From positions 1 to 8,030 of the forward strand of contig JAHFFM010000083.1 of the NCBI GenBank assembly GCA_023247935.1: 8,030 bases of DNA, in the 5' to 3' direction. Positions 6,001-8,030 of this stretch are shown here, one piece after another (position 1 is the first letter of the stretch; each line of letters opens with the position of its first letter). The position numbers and the translations under genes are program-made. The notes under the pieces were generated by a model. That model was not told where the DNA came from. It did not search any database and worked only from the letters and a program-made list of their open reading frames with translations. The DNA is from Candidatus Omnitrophota bacterium (GTDB lineage Bacteria > Omnitrophota > Gorgyraeia > 2-02-FULL-51-18).

Positions 6001-7310
6001 GCGTACTGCTGAGCCAGATGCTTGCCGATTATCCAGGATATGAAGTATTGTCGGATGCTTCGAAGCCATTTCAAAAATCGTTTGAAAAAATGAGAAGTTT
6101 TAACCCGGTAACAGATGAATTTAGCAGAGATAATTTTGATAAACAAATAGCAGCGGCAAAGAAAAAAATTTCCAGAAAGGATGAGTGGATTAAAGCTTTG
6201 TTTGAATCAACAACGATTTACGGCAGCGTACCGCAAAGATTGGGGAATGGAGCTCGCCTTGGGTTTAAAAATCAATACAACCGGGTGAGTGAGTCAACAG
6301 AGTTGGGTGTGACGAAATTTTCAGAGTTTTATGGGGCGCATTTGGTGAGCATGATGTCTTTGGTTCCGGCTGGGGAAAGTGTGGCGGCCATGCCGGTGGG
6401 CGCTCAGTTGGGAATTGTGGAGTGGTTTGCGGGTCATTCAAATGGCGCTAAGCTTCCTTTATTAACAAATAAAGGCGGGTTGATGAGTATTGGAGCATCG
6501 GATATGACGGGGCTTGGCAGCGCAAAGCAGTTAAGGGTAAAGGCTGCTTTGGAGAAAATGAACGTGCCGGTGGGCGCCAGGCTTTTATCGTCAGCGCCTT
6601 CGGATAAAATCAGACAGCAGATTGCCGAAGAAAATAAAGAAATTGAAATGATGACAAGCGAATTGAGAAGATTAGGGGTTGCTGCGGGTTCTATGGAAAT
6701 CGTTTTGGGCATCCGGCTGGATCGATTTAATCAGGAAGGCGCCCCGGCCTCATCCGATGTTTTCAAAAATAATTTGCGGGCTCTGCGCGCGGCCATGAAG
6801 GAGTTTAAGACGAGTTATCCCCTGGTAAAATTTTATTTTGAGGGAAATCCGGAATATGTTCAAACGGCGATGCGGTCCGGATTGTCCGATTTTCAGCCGT
6901 TATCCGCTGGGCAATGGGAGAAAATGGACAAAGGTTTGCGTATCATGGTTACAGGCCCCGACCTTCTTGAACAGGGAATTGGCTATGCCGCGATAGATTA
7001 TGCTTCTGAAGACAGGCTTCATAGTACGAGGTTGATTTTAAATTACGCCGCCTTTTTGCGCGGCCTTCGCTCCGTAAAGGCAAATGTGTCGGACGTGGAT
7101 TCCCGGGTGATTCAAATGGTGATCCAGCTTGCTGGAAATCCCCAGGGTGTCCGGCTTGGACCTGAACATATTCTGGCGTTTGCGAACGGCGATACCGCAA
7201 AAACGATTTTGCAGATAGCGCGCTGGTTTATGTTCCGCCCCATGCCATGGATGGGCGCCAGGCTAAGCGAATATCTGTTTCAAGCGCAATCCGTCGAAGA
7301 AGCTGCTTGA
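3..7310 (+). CDS. Giant modular mosaic protein with GARLA-motif junctions (5' partial)
   Basis: One uninterrupted frame runs from the left edge to TGA at 7308-7310. The first ATG is at 9, but the frame is open before it, there is no ribosome binding site, and the first module is the tail of a GT9-like fold, so the true start lies upstream. From ATG 9 it encodes 2433 residues. Modules in order (residues from that ATG): GT9-like C-terminus (7-70); sigma-like regions 2 and 4 (about 345-520); membrane module (562-779); antisense cassette 1 (780-916); GNAT (960-1128); novel segment with a 71-residue tandem repeat (1147-1530); helix-turn-helix (1533-1592); small beta-rich segment (1604-1667); antisense cassette 2 (1668-1800); further unknown segments; C-terminal module (2081-2433). 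GARLA-type motifs sit between modules. Cytosolic sigma and GNAT folds chained to membrane helices make one folded enzyme unlikely. A processed polyprotein or a shuffling platform are inferences. The frame itself is certain; the function is unknown. Confidence 0.85.
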   Translation, partial: NDMIRVLAIMQIADVIFTEHSGISHLADWMNKPMIALLRAPFSYLNLERPNRMNKENLDDQTIAGLAEDIRGLIIQSRKGMRFLFQGARLAVDQNVAETFESVVQFLSNVKDIFDLIYTISHSQGDAGGARLAGKSSVDVVLSERAWRTELGQLILEGIKLGPDSNSSEFEIRLSRFQNLRIPLPVQGGTFSITPVASRPISFKLDQKNKSPQQYLYPYYWRGVGMYLGVSDDTGNLTGVWALQEYASFLAENKGRIWRVLWRSLIPISLEKAIQKLRPQLMKYAEETHKFTPAESEIFVNKTIDYARNKFKPQSLDKTGLRKYMEKIIQNERADLEGITLIITEEVEVELYEYTKMIAHKIKKSLWGETGRPIESEDLASAAFTRALPRIRDRVHPFTDLNSAKGYIFAVMRSLVSKELERRKIEIAFGMNEDGIDSIQDGSVPTDQQMIERRSALSIYRLLVKAWNELLDEDRKIFQQHLGSDGAPGKTLAEISRNEGVIQKNVWNRYQKAITHSKKKYFQFKSESGTLFSENGLSEDREMFKGQVEKIYLKTEFKLQLSNGSRLADDDPKWTEPTLIFSSLMLPLAAILGVAIHHELAVLIPAMIGIFLSGSVAGYWLLRWIGYQTLELKQALNVPDAQGPIYLDFKSVVGVTALATLLVIFLASQVIFFRDEASESAQIESKMDNEVLGLRRSLLGLPDKKVELVEVRSFLELREFQIDPNSGDARYDELLEYIRKKILSQAEDKSARFEFLPDLYGGQTNKVVLRVLTRKSTKKGQGARLAGNGEAVVRAQTPTLASSLSRRLWILGIAIWTAFFTRVRSFLTSAMSLLSVWASSSNLPIRSSSEVTPSATALNWLFRSSTIAATSVAVNSFLGFNISATLSPYKQAVKFFINPFTTPVRNSLSLIRGQAVFGARLTEESMDPVVPVEKLLKPGERQIDKFNAPILERVTDNSGRLMEIRRLMPFDLSLWPYLEETIMKFREQIGYTARITDEMRRKRRDVMVRPDTLVLVANDEQGRIVGFIFGRPIEALEHVEAMQVDKNLTKKNTFYLVDLAVLKDWERKGVGPVLVRTFLEQTIQMKKYSYVTFHRAQGHSQEPWVVYVATQPNWMGDGRAFDYFRIELGDWTHRIEEKKREKKPNPGQGARLAVDPVQPGGFNPSEFLQSLLDGKWPQGREKSLEIREGNTVIKIMGIYLPQDKASPLEGLDEKEKEKLYKQYPSPTRNSPQPFVMVRTESINGKTPLAYFVLYPSGEGLKALQSSKKGYIPTDSWNAIQDKLKSYVKTVDFKKFNKKTYSQLISYASPSYFMKHYYEALSKSSRRELLEAFKATLEQLREKDDFGLLTEGNLEVVLVGLGFPVNYISSHYKLYTHYLTNFNIDIKDRFQTLLSQKEGELDAFMALMKELREKDDFGLLNESTLQVVLVGLGFPVRYISSHYKLYTHWLKKGYNIGDLFNQKYYSENKRISIRQVIQEISELPLGLPEGNFKQSLSAYLWYVLVYLGKLQKKDRMSKVSHEPNREAVPPKQDKSDTQIDLMKLLRSSRITQEEYELATLILHSWTQEEIAEELGRTLEEVKKQTAAVFSKLRTLVAFDKQKSPSSGARLAQKSKSFWVTGGSDWEITNKALRNYPGANVRIFREVYRRDGTLKKAKVTVTYWVPDKKRNGARLAGNGEAIAGTQTPILASSLETLWFRLGRAIWMASLTVLTSVSSILRRSLTSVISSLIEVVSSAIALMSFLSDSTSAATWLGVKFLSSLFGFNISATLSPYKQAVKFFINPFTTPVRNSLSLIRGQAPFGARLAASAQGESPDAQKSTAGRIKTFSMVLAANLLSWFFMPLLDVEGAHLFIRSFSVWIHKLSKIAKKIFSQDKITPGGARLAGNDETVATTPSSIIRGKAASGTWLAGKGSRLTSYLIQNVPELSAYEIKIFKTKRDNLEIIWAEIKDLQTGKRLDFKGDAQGIQIIVYPLFRLIFISFFYPNFPNKKSSDYIEGRGRVLLSQMLADYPGYEVLSDASKPFQKSFEKMRSFNPVTDEFSRDNFDKQIAAAKKKISRKDEWIKALFESTTIYGSVPQRLGNGARLGFKNQYNRVSESTELGVTKFSEFYGAHLVSMMSLVPAGESVAAMPVGAQLGIVEWFAGHSNGAKLPLLTNKGGLMSIGASDMTGLGSAKQLRVKAALEKMNVPVGARLLSSAPSDKIRQQIAEENKEIEMMTSELRRLGVAAGSMEIVLGIRLDRFNQEGAPASSDVFKNNLRALRAAMKEFKTSYPLVKFYFEGNPEYVQTAMRSGLSDFQPLSAGQWEKMDKGLRIMVTGPDLLEQGIGYAAIDYASEDRLHSTRLILNYAAFLRGLRSVKANVSDVDSRVIQMVIQLAGNPQGVRLGPEHILAFANGDTAKTILQIARWFMFRPMPWMGARLSEYLFQAQSVEEAA
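27..240 (+). other. GT9/heptosyltransferase-like C-terminal end
   Basis: Residues about 7-70 of the giant frame read as ADVIFTEHSGISHLADWMNK followed by PMIALL. This matches the pattern at the sugar-nucleotide-binding C-terminal Rossmann half of GT9 (heptosyltransferase/ADP-heptose) enzymes, where an acidic residue precedes Ser/Thr-Gly-x-x-His-x-Ala and then a G/N-K/V-P-hydrophobic turn. A terminal amphipathic helix (AGLAEDIRGLI) closes the fold, and a GARLA motif follows at 261. Only the end of the domain is in the window; the acceptor-binding half must lie upstream. The assignment rests on motif resemblance, so another GT-B fold is possible. Confidence 0.5.
261..401 (+). other. Short linker bounded by two GARLA motifs
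   Basis: GARLA occurs at 261-275 (residue 85) and again at 387-401 (residue 127). The 37 residues between them form a predicted helix of hydrophobic and acidic residues (VAETFESVVQFLSNVKDIFD) followed by a Gly-rich tail. No known domain is recognised. This is the smallest non-cassette unit between two tags in the frame. It may be the remnant of a deleted module or a simple spacer. Confidence 0.5.
402..1040 (+). other. Unrecognised segment preceding the sigma-like region
   Basis: Residues about 132-344. The first half is beta-rich with a conserved-looking stretch around SPQQYLYPYYWRGVGMYLG. The second half is strongly helical and charged (residues about 235-340). I recognise no family. Because no GARLA tag separates it from the following sigma-like regions, it may be the N-terminal part of the same original protein. 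An in-frame ATG at 678, preceded by AGGAG at 668-672, could be the original start of that protein, or a coincidence. Confidence 0.4.
1041..1575 (+). other. Sigma-70-family-like regions 2 and 4 (ECF-like arrangement)
   Basis: Residues about 345-422 resemble sigma region 2: a helix around YEYTKMIAHKIKKSLW, then EDLASAAFTRALPRI in the place of the usual DLxQ-x-FlrL core-binding helix, then a fragment ending in LVSKELERRK like the normal R-R-K end of region 2. Residues about 454-520 resemble region 4: a helix with LLDEDRKIFQQH, then KTLAEISRNEGVIQKNVWNR, matching the turn 'tLaEIA..lgvs..tVr.R' of the -35-recognition helix-turn-helix, then a basic tail. Sigma factors normally act as free subunits of RNA polymerase. 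Here the fold is embedded in a giant frame, so it would work only if released by processing, translated from an internal start, or tolerated as a fusion. Pattern recognition only. Confidence 0.65.
1692..2345 (+). other. Membrane module with about three transmembrane helices
   Basis: The module opens with a GSRLA variant of the junction motif (1692-1706). Residues about 577-623 contain two closely spaced hydrophobic stretches (LIFSSLMLPLAAILGVAI and LIPAMIGIFLSGSVAGYWLL). A third spans residues 650-671 (VVGVTALATLLVIFLASQVI). A soluble, charged tail of about 105 residues with mixed alpha/beta character follows, ending in a basic stretch just before the next GARLA at 2346. No family is recognised. 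If translated as part of the giant protein, it would anchor the chain in the inner membrane, which conflicts with a cytosolic role for the preceding sigma-like module unless the chain is cut. Confidence 0.55.
2387..2647 (-). CDS. Small antisense coiled-coil protein, copy 1 (86 aa)
   Basis: This minus-strand gene starts at ATG 2647-2645 and ends at TGA 2389-2387. It encodes an acidic/basic coiled coil that begins MLNPKKEFTATEVAAIVEDL and ends RLDKLEAKVGV. Hydrophobic residues recur with 3-4 spacing from about residue 17 to 80, it has no Tyr, Trp or Cys, and there is no signal peptide or membrane helix. A paralogue at 5051-5299 is about half identical by hand alignment, with conservative changes (I/V/L, K/R, D/E) and an indel of exactly seven residues. 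This shows selection on this strand and this frame. A TTGACA/TAAAGT promoter lies 7 bp upstream and there is no Shine-Dalgarno, so the mRNA is probably leaderless. The function is unknown; an oligomerisation or structural role is inferred from the coiled coil only. Confidence 0.75.
   Translation of the reverse strand: MLNPKKEFTATEVAAIVEDLKSQFRAVAEGVTSLDERMGRLEEDAQTLKSDMADVKNDLTLVKNAVQIAIPSIHKRLDKLEAKVGV
2637..2747 (-). repeat. 111-bp perfect repeat (promoter and start of antisense gene), copy 1
   Basis: These 111 bases are identical to 5289-5399 with no mismatch. They include the first four codons of the antisense gene, its start codon, the promoter, and about 60 bp further upstream to the CCGCGG-containing cassette end. 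The coding bodies of the two cassettes have diverged strongly, so the identity stops close to the gene start. Confidence 0.95.
2655..2683 (-). promoter_or_regulatory. Strong leaderless promoter of antisense gene, copy 1
   Basis: On the minus strand, TTGACA (2683-2678) is a perfect -35 box. It is followed after 17 bp by TAAAGT (2660-2655), a 4/6 match to the -10 box with a TGA extension directly before it. The ATG (2647-2645) begins 8 nt after the last base of the -10, so the expected transcription start coincides with the initiation codon. No ribosome binding site could fit. Confidence 0.7.
2769..2780 (+). promoter_or_regulatory. Possible internal ribosome binding site and start for the GNAT module
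   Basis: GAGG at 2769-2772 lies 5 nt before an in-frame ATG at 2778, immediately after the GARLT tag that closes cassette 1. It would permit separate translation of the acetyltransferase module. Short purine-rich motifs before Met codons also occur by chance in a frame this long, so this is only a candidate. Confidence 0.3.
2778..3446 (+). other. GNAT-family N-acetyltransferase module
   Basis: Residues about 960-1128 of the giant frame follow the GNAT order. An opening strand MEIRRLMPFDLSLWPYLEET is the typical 'iR.a...Dl..i' start. Then comes a beta strand with LVLVANDEQGRIVGFIFGRP, the standard 'va..dg.ivGf' hairpin. Then a strand, YLVDLAVLKDWERKGVGPVL, holds motif A; RKGVG at residues 1065-1069 corresponds to the acetyl-CoA pyrophosphate-binding R/Q-x-x-G-x-G/A loop, followed by the helix VRTFLEQ. 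Chemistry: transfer of an acetyl (or acyl) group from CoA to an amine; the substrate is unknown. The module is bounded by GARLT at 2754 and GARLA at 3447, and an ATG at 2778 with GAGG upstream may allow separate translation. The domain call is fairly secure. Confidence 0.75.
4015..4137 (+). repeat. Tandem repeat unit A (period 213 nt)
   Basis: First copy of a 123-nt block repeated at 4228-4350. The encoded 40-residue blocks differ at about six positions. Long runs are identical at base level, for example around GAGAAAAAGACGACTTTGGG and the region coding for YISSHYKLYTH, so the duplication is fairly recent. The intervening 90 nt are not obviously duplicated. Confidence 0.9.
4228..4350 (+). repeat. 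Tandem repeat unit B
   Basis: Second copy of the block at 4015-4137, offset by exactly 213 nt (71 codons), so the reading frame is kept. Changes between the copies include Thr to Asn, Glu to Gln, Asn to Arg and Tyr to Trp. Confidence 0.9.
4605..4785 (+). other. Helix-turn-helix DNA-binding module (sigma region 4/LuxR-like)
   Basis: Residues about 1533-1592. A helix around ITQEEYELATLILHSWTQEE leads into EEIAEELGRTLEEVKKQTAA and VFSKLR. This is the layout of sigma region 4 and LuxR-type tetrahelical domains: 'L...E.evl.L...g.s.eEIA..Lg.s..tVk......kL'. The likely role is DNA binding. It is the second such fold in the same giant frame; the first closes the sigma-like module at about 1368-1575. 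No sigma region 2 precedes this one. Confidence 0.6.
4818..5009 (+). other. Small unknown module between two GARLA tags
   Basis: About 59 residues follow the tag at 4818-4832 and run to the tag at 5010. They contain WVTGGSDWEITNKALRNYPG and then two beta strands (VRIFREVYRRDG and AKVTVTYWVP) ending in a basic DKKRN. The size and strand pattern suggest a small independent fold. No family is recognised. Confidence 0.4.
5051..5299 (-). CDS. Small antisense coiled-coil protein, copy 2 (82 aa)
   Basis: Minus-strand gene from ATG 5299-5297 to TGA 5053-5051. It begins MLNPNKEDKNFTPNQVAALV and ends RVSKLEAKIGV. It is a paralogue of the gene at 2387-2647. Compared with that gene it has three extra residues near the N-terminus and lacks exactly one heptad in the middle. 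The shared features are the N-terminal MLNPxKE, the VAAxVExL segment, the QIAxPS turn near the end and the VxxLEAKxGV-like C-terminus (x hydrophobic). Long 3-4 hydrophobic periodicity predicts a coiled coil. It has the same leaderless promoter, 7 bp upstream, and no Shine-Dalgarno. The function is not recognised. It is conserved better in this frame than in the overlapping plus frame. Confidence 0.75.
   Translation of the reverse strand: MLNPNKEDKNFTPNQVAALVESLRNDIKAIAEDTTSIREDMTEVKDRLSILETDVRTVKDAIQIALPSLNQRVSKLEAKIGV
5289..5399 (-). repeat. 111-bp perfect repeat (promoter and start of antisense gene), copy 2
   Basis: Identical base for base to 2637-2747, at an offset of 2652 nt. It contains the start codon, promoter and upstream end of the cassette. 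Confidence 0.95.
5307..5335 (-). promoter_or_regulatory. Strong leaderless promoter of antisense gene, copy 2
   Basis: Same elements as copy 1: TTGACA at 5335-5330, a 17-bp spacer, TAAAGT at 5312-5307 with an upstream TGA extension, and ATG at 5299. Transcription should begin at or next to the start codon. Confidence 0.7.
5421..5639 (+). other. Short module with one likely membrane helix
   Basis: Residues about 1805-1877 between tags at 5406 and 5640. A polar start (ASAQGESPDAQKSTAGRIK) precedes a hydrophobic stretch at residues 1825-1842 (FSMVLAANLLSWFFMPLL). An amphipathic basic helix (FSVWIHKLSKIAKKIFSQ) follows. A basic start followed by a hydrophobic helix could be a signal anchor. No family is recognised. 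Confidence 0.4.
5640..5729. repeat. Internally deleted cassette remnant
   Basis: The left part (GGCGCGCGGCTGGCTGGAAA, then TGATGAAACGGTCGCT) aligns with the left ends of cassettes 1 and 2. Its right part (ATCCGCGGCAAAGCGGC, then GGTACGTGGCTAGCC) aligns with their right ends, the last 15 nt being a degenerate tag that codes GTWLA. The antisense gene and its promoter are missing. The unit stays in frame, with 75 nt between tags. It looks like a solo or MITE-like derivative of the same element. Confidence 0.55.
5736..6248 (+). other. Unrecognised module
   Basis: Residues about 1910-2080, opening with GSRLT and ending at the GARLG tag at 6249. It contains an alpha/beta start (YLIQNVPELSAYEIKIFKTK), a hydrophobic stretch at residues 1963-1984 (GIQIIVYPLFRLIFISFFYP) that could be a buried sheet or a membrane segment, and a helical, strongly charged end (AAAKKKISRKDEWIKALFES). 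The bases are more A/T-rich than in the neighbouring modules, as judged by eye. No family is recognised. Confidence 0.4.
6249..7310 (+). other. C-terminal module of the giant protein, unknown
   Basis: Residues 2081-2433. The module carries eight GxxL-type echoes of the tag: GARLG 2081, GAHLV 2109, GAQLG 2131, GAKLP 2146, GARLL 2189, GIRLD 2234, GVRLG 2380 and GARLS 2416. These are embedded in apparently folded sequence rather than in linkers. A central alpha/beta part includes a helix with IRQQIAEENKEIEMMTSELR, strands MEIVLGIRL and KFYFEGNPEYV, and a helical end. There is no signal peptide, clear membrane helix or known catalytic motif. It ends with a normal TGA at 7308-7310. It could be a conserved terminal domain of this protein class, but I do not recognise it. 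Confidence 0.5.
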
Positions 7311-7321
7311 TTTTTTCTTCA

Positions 7322-7360
7322 TTGTAAGCTAAACTTAATGTAGCTACAATAGTAGCCACA
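7322..7360 (+). promoter_or_regulatory. Promoter and operator candidate of the toxin-antitoxin operon
   Basis: TTGTAA (7322-7327, 4/6 match to the -35 box) and TACAAT (7345-7350, 5/6 match to the -10 box) are 17 bp apart. The -10 box overlaps a perfect 10-bp palindrome, TGTAGCTACA (7339-7348). A related half-site follows: GTAGCTACA at 7340-7348 and GTAGCCACA at 7352-7360 form a 12-bp-spaced direct repeat. Binding of the antitoxin or the toxin-antitoxin complex here would block the promoter, the usual autoregulation of Phd/YefM systems. The regulatory role is inferred. Confidence 0.6.
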
Positions 7361-7361
7361 T

Positions 7362-7366
7362 GGAGG
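7362..7366 (+). promoter_or_regulatory. Strong ribosome binding site of the antitoxin gene
   Basis: GGAGG lies 6 nt before ATG 7373 and fixes that start. The host therefore uses classical Shine-Dalgarno initiation, in contrast to the leaderless antisense genes in the cassettes. Confidence 0.8.
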
Positions 7367-7372
7367 AAAGTC

Positions 7373-7672
7373 ATGACGCTAGCTGCTTCTATATTAAGGG
7401 CAACGCACATCGGGGTGCGTGATCTGAAAAACCACCTTTCCCAGCGGTTAAAAACTTCAAAACCGATCGTCGTAACCGAACATGGCCGTCCCAAACGCGT
7501 GATTTTGCCCTACGATGTGGTGGTAGAGATCTCAGAAATCCTGGAGGAGATAGAAGACAAAGCGCTGGCCGGATGGGTGAAGCTTTCCCGCCGAGCGCGA
7601 AACGAAGGTGTAAAGTCCGTTCCAGTTGCCGAATCATTTAAAAAATTTAAGGCCCGACGAAATCAATCTTGA
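7373..7672 (+). CDS. Phd/YefM-family antitoxin
   Basis: A 99-residue protein. Residues about 12-50 carry the Phd/YefM DNA-binding fold signature: IGVRDLKNHLSQRLK, then PIVVTEHGRPKRVILPYD, matching the family's 'i.vrElr..Ls..l..v..gepvvVt..grpvavlvp'. The C-terminal half is helical and basic (ALAGWVKLSRRAR, then FKKFKARR) and would wrap and neutralise the toxin. The start at 7373 is supported by GGAGG 6 nt upstream. The stop is 3 nt before the toxin gene, so the two are co-transcribed and probably translationally coupled. The antitoxin is expected to bind the palindrome over its own -10 box. It is slightly longer than common Phd proteins of about 80-90 residues. Confidence 0.85.
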   Translation: MTLAASILRATHIGVRDLKNHLSQRLKTSKPIVVTEHGRPKRVILPYDVVVEISEILEEIEDKALAGWVKLSRRARNEGVKSVPVAESFKKFKARRNQS

Positions 7673-7675
7673 AGT

Positions 7676-7969
7676 ATGAAGTATAAGGTTGTTTTCAATC
7701 ATCCGTCCATCCAAAGGCATTTCGAAAAAGAACTATCTCGGTTTTCTTTGCCGGTTCAAGAAGAAGTCATGAAAGCCGTTCTCAATCTTGCAAATGAACC
7801 GCGACCGCATGGCGTCACGAAAATCAAACCCCCTCTGGATATTTTTCATCATCTTGCGCAGTACCGCGTTCGAGTGAGAAATTGCAGGATTTTTTACGAT
7901 ATCGACGATAAGGGCAAGGTTGTTTCCATCATCGCTTTGAGGAAAAGGGATGAGCAAACCTATTACTGA
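7676..7969 (+). CDS. RelE/ParE-family toxin
   Basis: A 97-residue basic protein with the RelE layout: an N-terminal strand (KYKVVFNHPSIQRHFEK), two helices (SLPVQEEVMKAVLNLANEPR), then the sheet HHLAQYRVRVRNCRIFYDID, then KGKVVSIIALRKRDEQTYY. YRVRVRNCRIFYDID is the family hallmark (Y-R-x-R-x-x-x-x-R-x-x-Y); the basic residues and C-terminal Tyr pair could serve the ribosome-dependent mRNA cleavage of RelE-type toxins. ParE-type gyrase inhibition cannot be excluded from sequence. It starts 3 nt after the antitoxin stop with no clear Shine-Dalgarno, consistent with coupling. The frame is full length and looks intact. Confidence 0.85.
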   Translation: MKYKVVFNHPSIQRHFEKELSRFSLPVQEEVMKAVLNLANEPRPHGVTKIKPPLDIFHHLAQYRVRVRNCRIFYDIDDKGKVVSIIALRKRDEQTYY

Positions 7970-8030
7970 TGAAGCAGGCGCGGGGCATTTTAAATTCCAA
8001 AGTAAGCCCTCGTCAATCGGATGTCCTAAA
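7969..8030 (+). CDS. Possible third gene of the toxin-antitoxin operon (3' partial)
   Basis: An ATG at 7969-7971 overlaps the toxin stop by one base (TGATG) and opens a frame to the window edge, beginning MKQARGILNSKVSPRQSDVL. This overlap geometry is typical of translational coupling. Only 20 codons are visible and no domain can be named, so chance is a real alternative. Confidence 0.3.
   Translation, partial: MKQARGILNSKVSPRQSDVL

Larger units (their letters stand above)
261..7268 (+). repeat. Dispersed GARLA-coding motif marking module junctions
   Basis: The 15-nt units start at 261, 387, 1692 (GSRLA), 2346, 2754 (GARLT), 3447, 4818, 5010, 5406, 5640, 5715 (GTWLA), 5736 (GSRLT), 6249 (GARLG), 6573 (GARLL) and 7254 (GARLS). 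All lie in the giant frame. Many share GGCGCGCGGCTGGC or a one- to three-base variant, but 3447, 6249 and 7254 use different synonymous codons. They sit in hydrophilic linkers between recognisable domains and directly flank the antisense cassettes. Possible meanings are a protease site, a flexible tag or a recombination site. Confidence 0.85.

Noticed and set aside
7296..7320. Rho-independent terminator after the giant gene (GAAGAA with TTCTTC around a T run)
   Set aside because: The stem is only six A/T-rich pairs with a 13-nt loop, and the T run lies inside the loop and stem rather than after them.
1..8030. CRISPR array, tRNA or rRNA genes
   Set aside because: No regularly spaced short repeats and no cloverleaf or conserved rRNA segments were seen. 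The only repeats are the tags, the cassettes and the 71-codon duplication.

Overview
The window is dominated by a single plus-strand reading frame that is already open at the left edge and ends at base 7310 (at least 2433 residues, left-partial). It is not one ordinary protein. It is a chain of unrelated modules: the C-terminal end of a GT9-like glycosyltransferase, a sigma-70-like region 2 plus region 4, a three-helix membrane segment, a GNAT acetyltransferase, a novel segment with an internal 71-residue repeat, a sigma-4/LuxR-like helix-turn-helix, several unrecognised segments and a long C-terminal module. Nearly every junction carries a short Gly-Ala-Arg-Leu-Ala (GARLA) signature. The bases behind it are sometimes near-identical (GGCGCGCGGCTGGC) and sometimes fully recoded. 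Giant modular frames and mixed gene content make me think of an uncultured bacterium such as Candidatus Omnitrophota or a related lineage; this is an impression, not a demonstrated assignment.

Two stretches of the giant frame (about 2346-2768 and 5010-5420) are related cassettes, each flanked by GARLA direct repeats. Each carries a small gene on the opposite strand for an 82-86-residue coiled-coil protein. The two proteins are about half identical, but the 111 bp covering their start and upstream region are identical. That stretch holds a strong promoter (TTGACA, 17 bp, TGA-TAAAGT) only 7 bp from the ATG, which predicts leaderless mRNAs. A third, internally deleted version of the cassette lies at 5640-5729. 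These nested antisense cassettes, together with the GARLA-tagged mosaic frame, are the most likely undescribed system here.

Downstream of the giant frame is a compact type II toxin-antitoxin operon with its own promoter, a palindromic operator candidate and a strong ribosome binding site: a Phd/YefM-type antitoxin (7373-7672) and a RelE/ParE-type toxin (7676-7969). A possible third, right-truncated gene overlaps the toxin stop codon.
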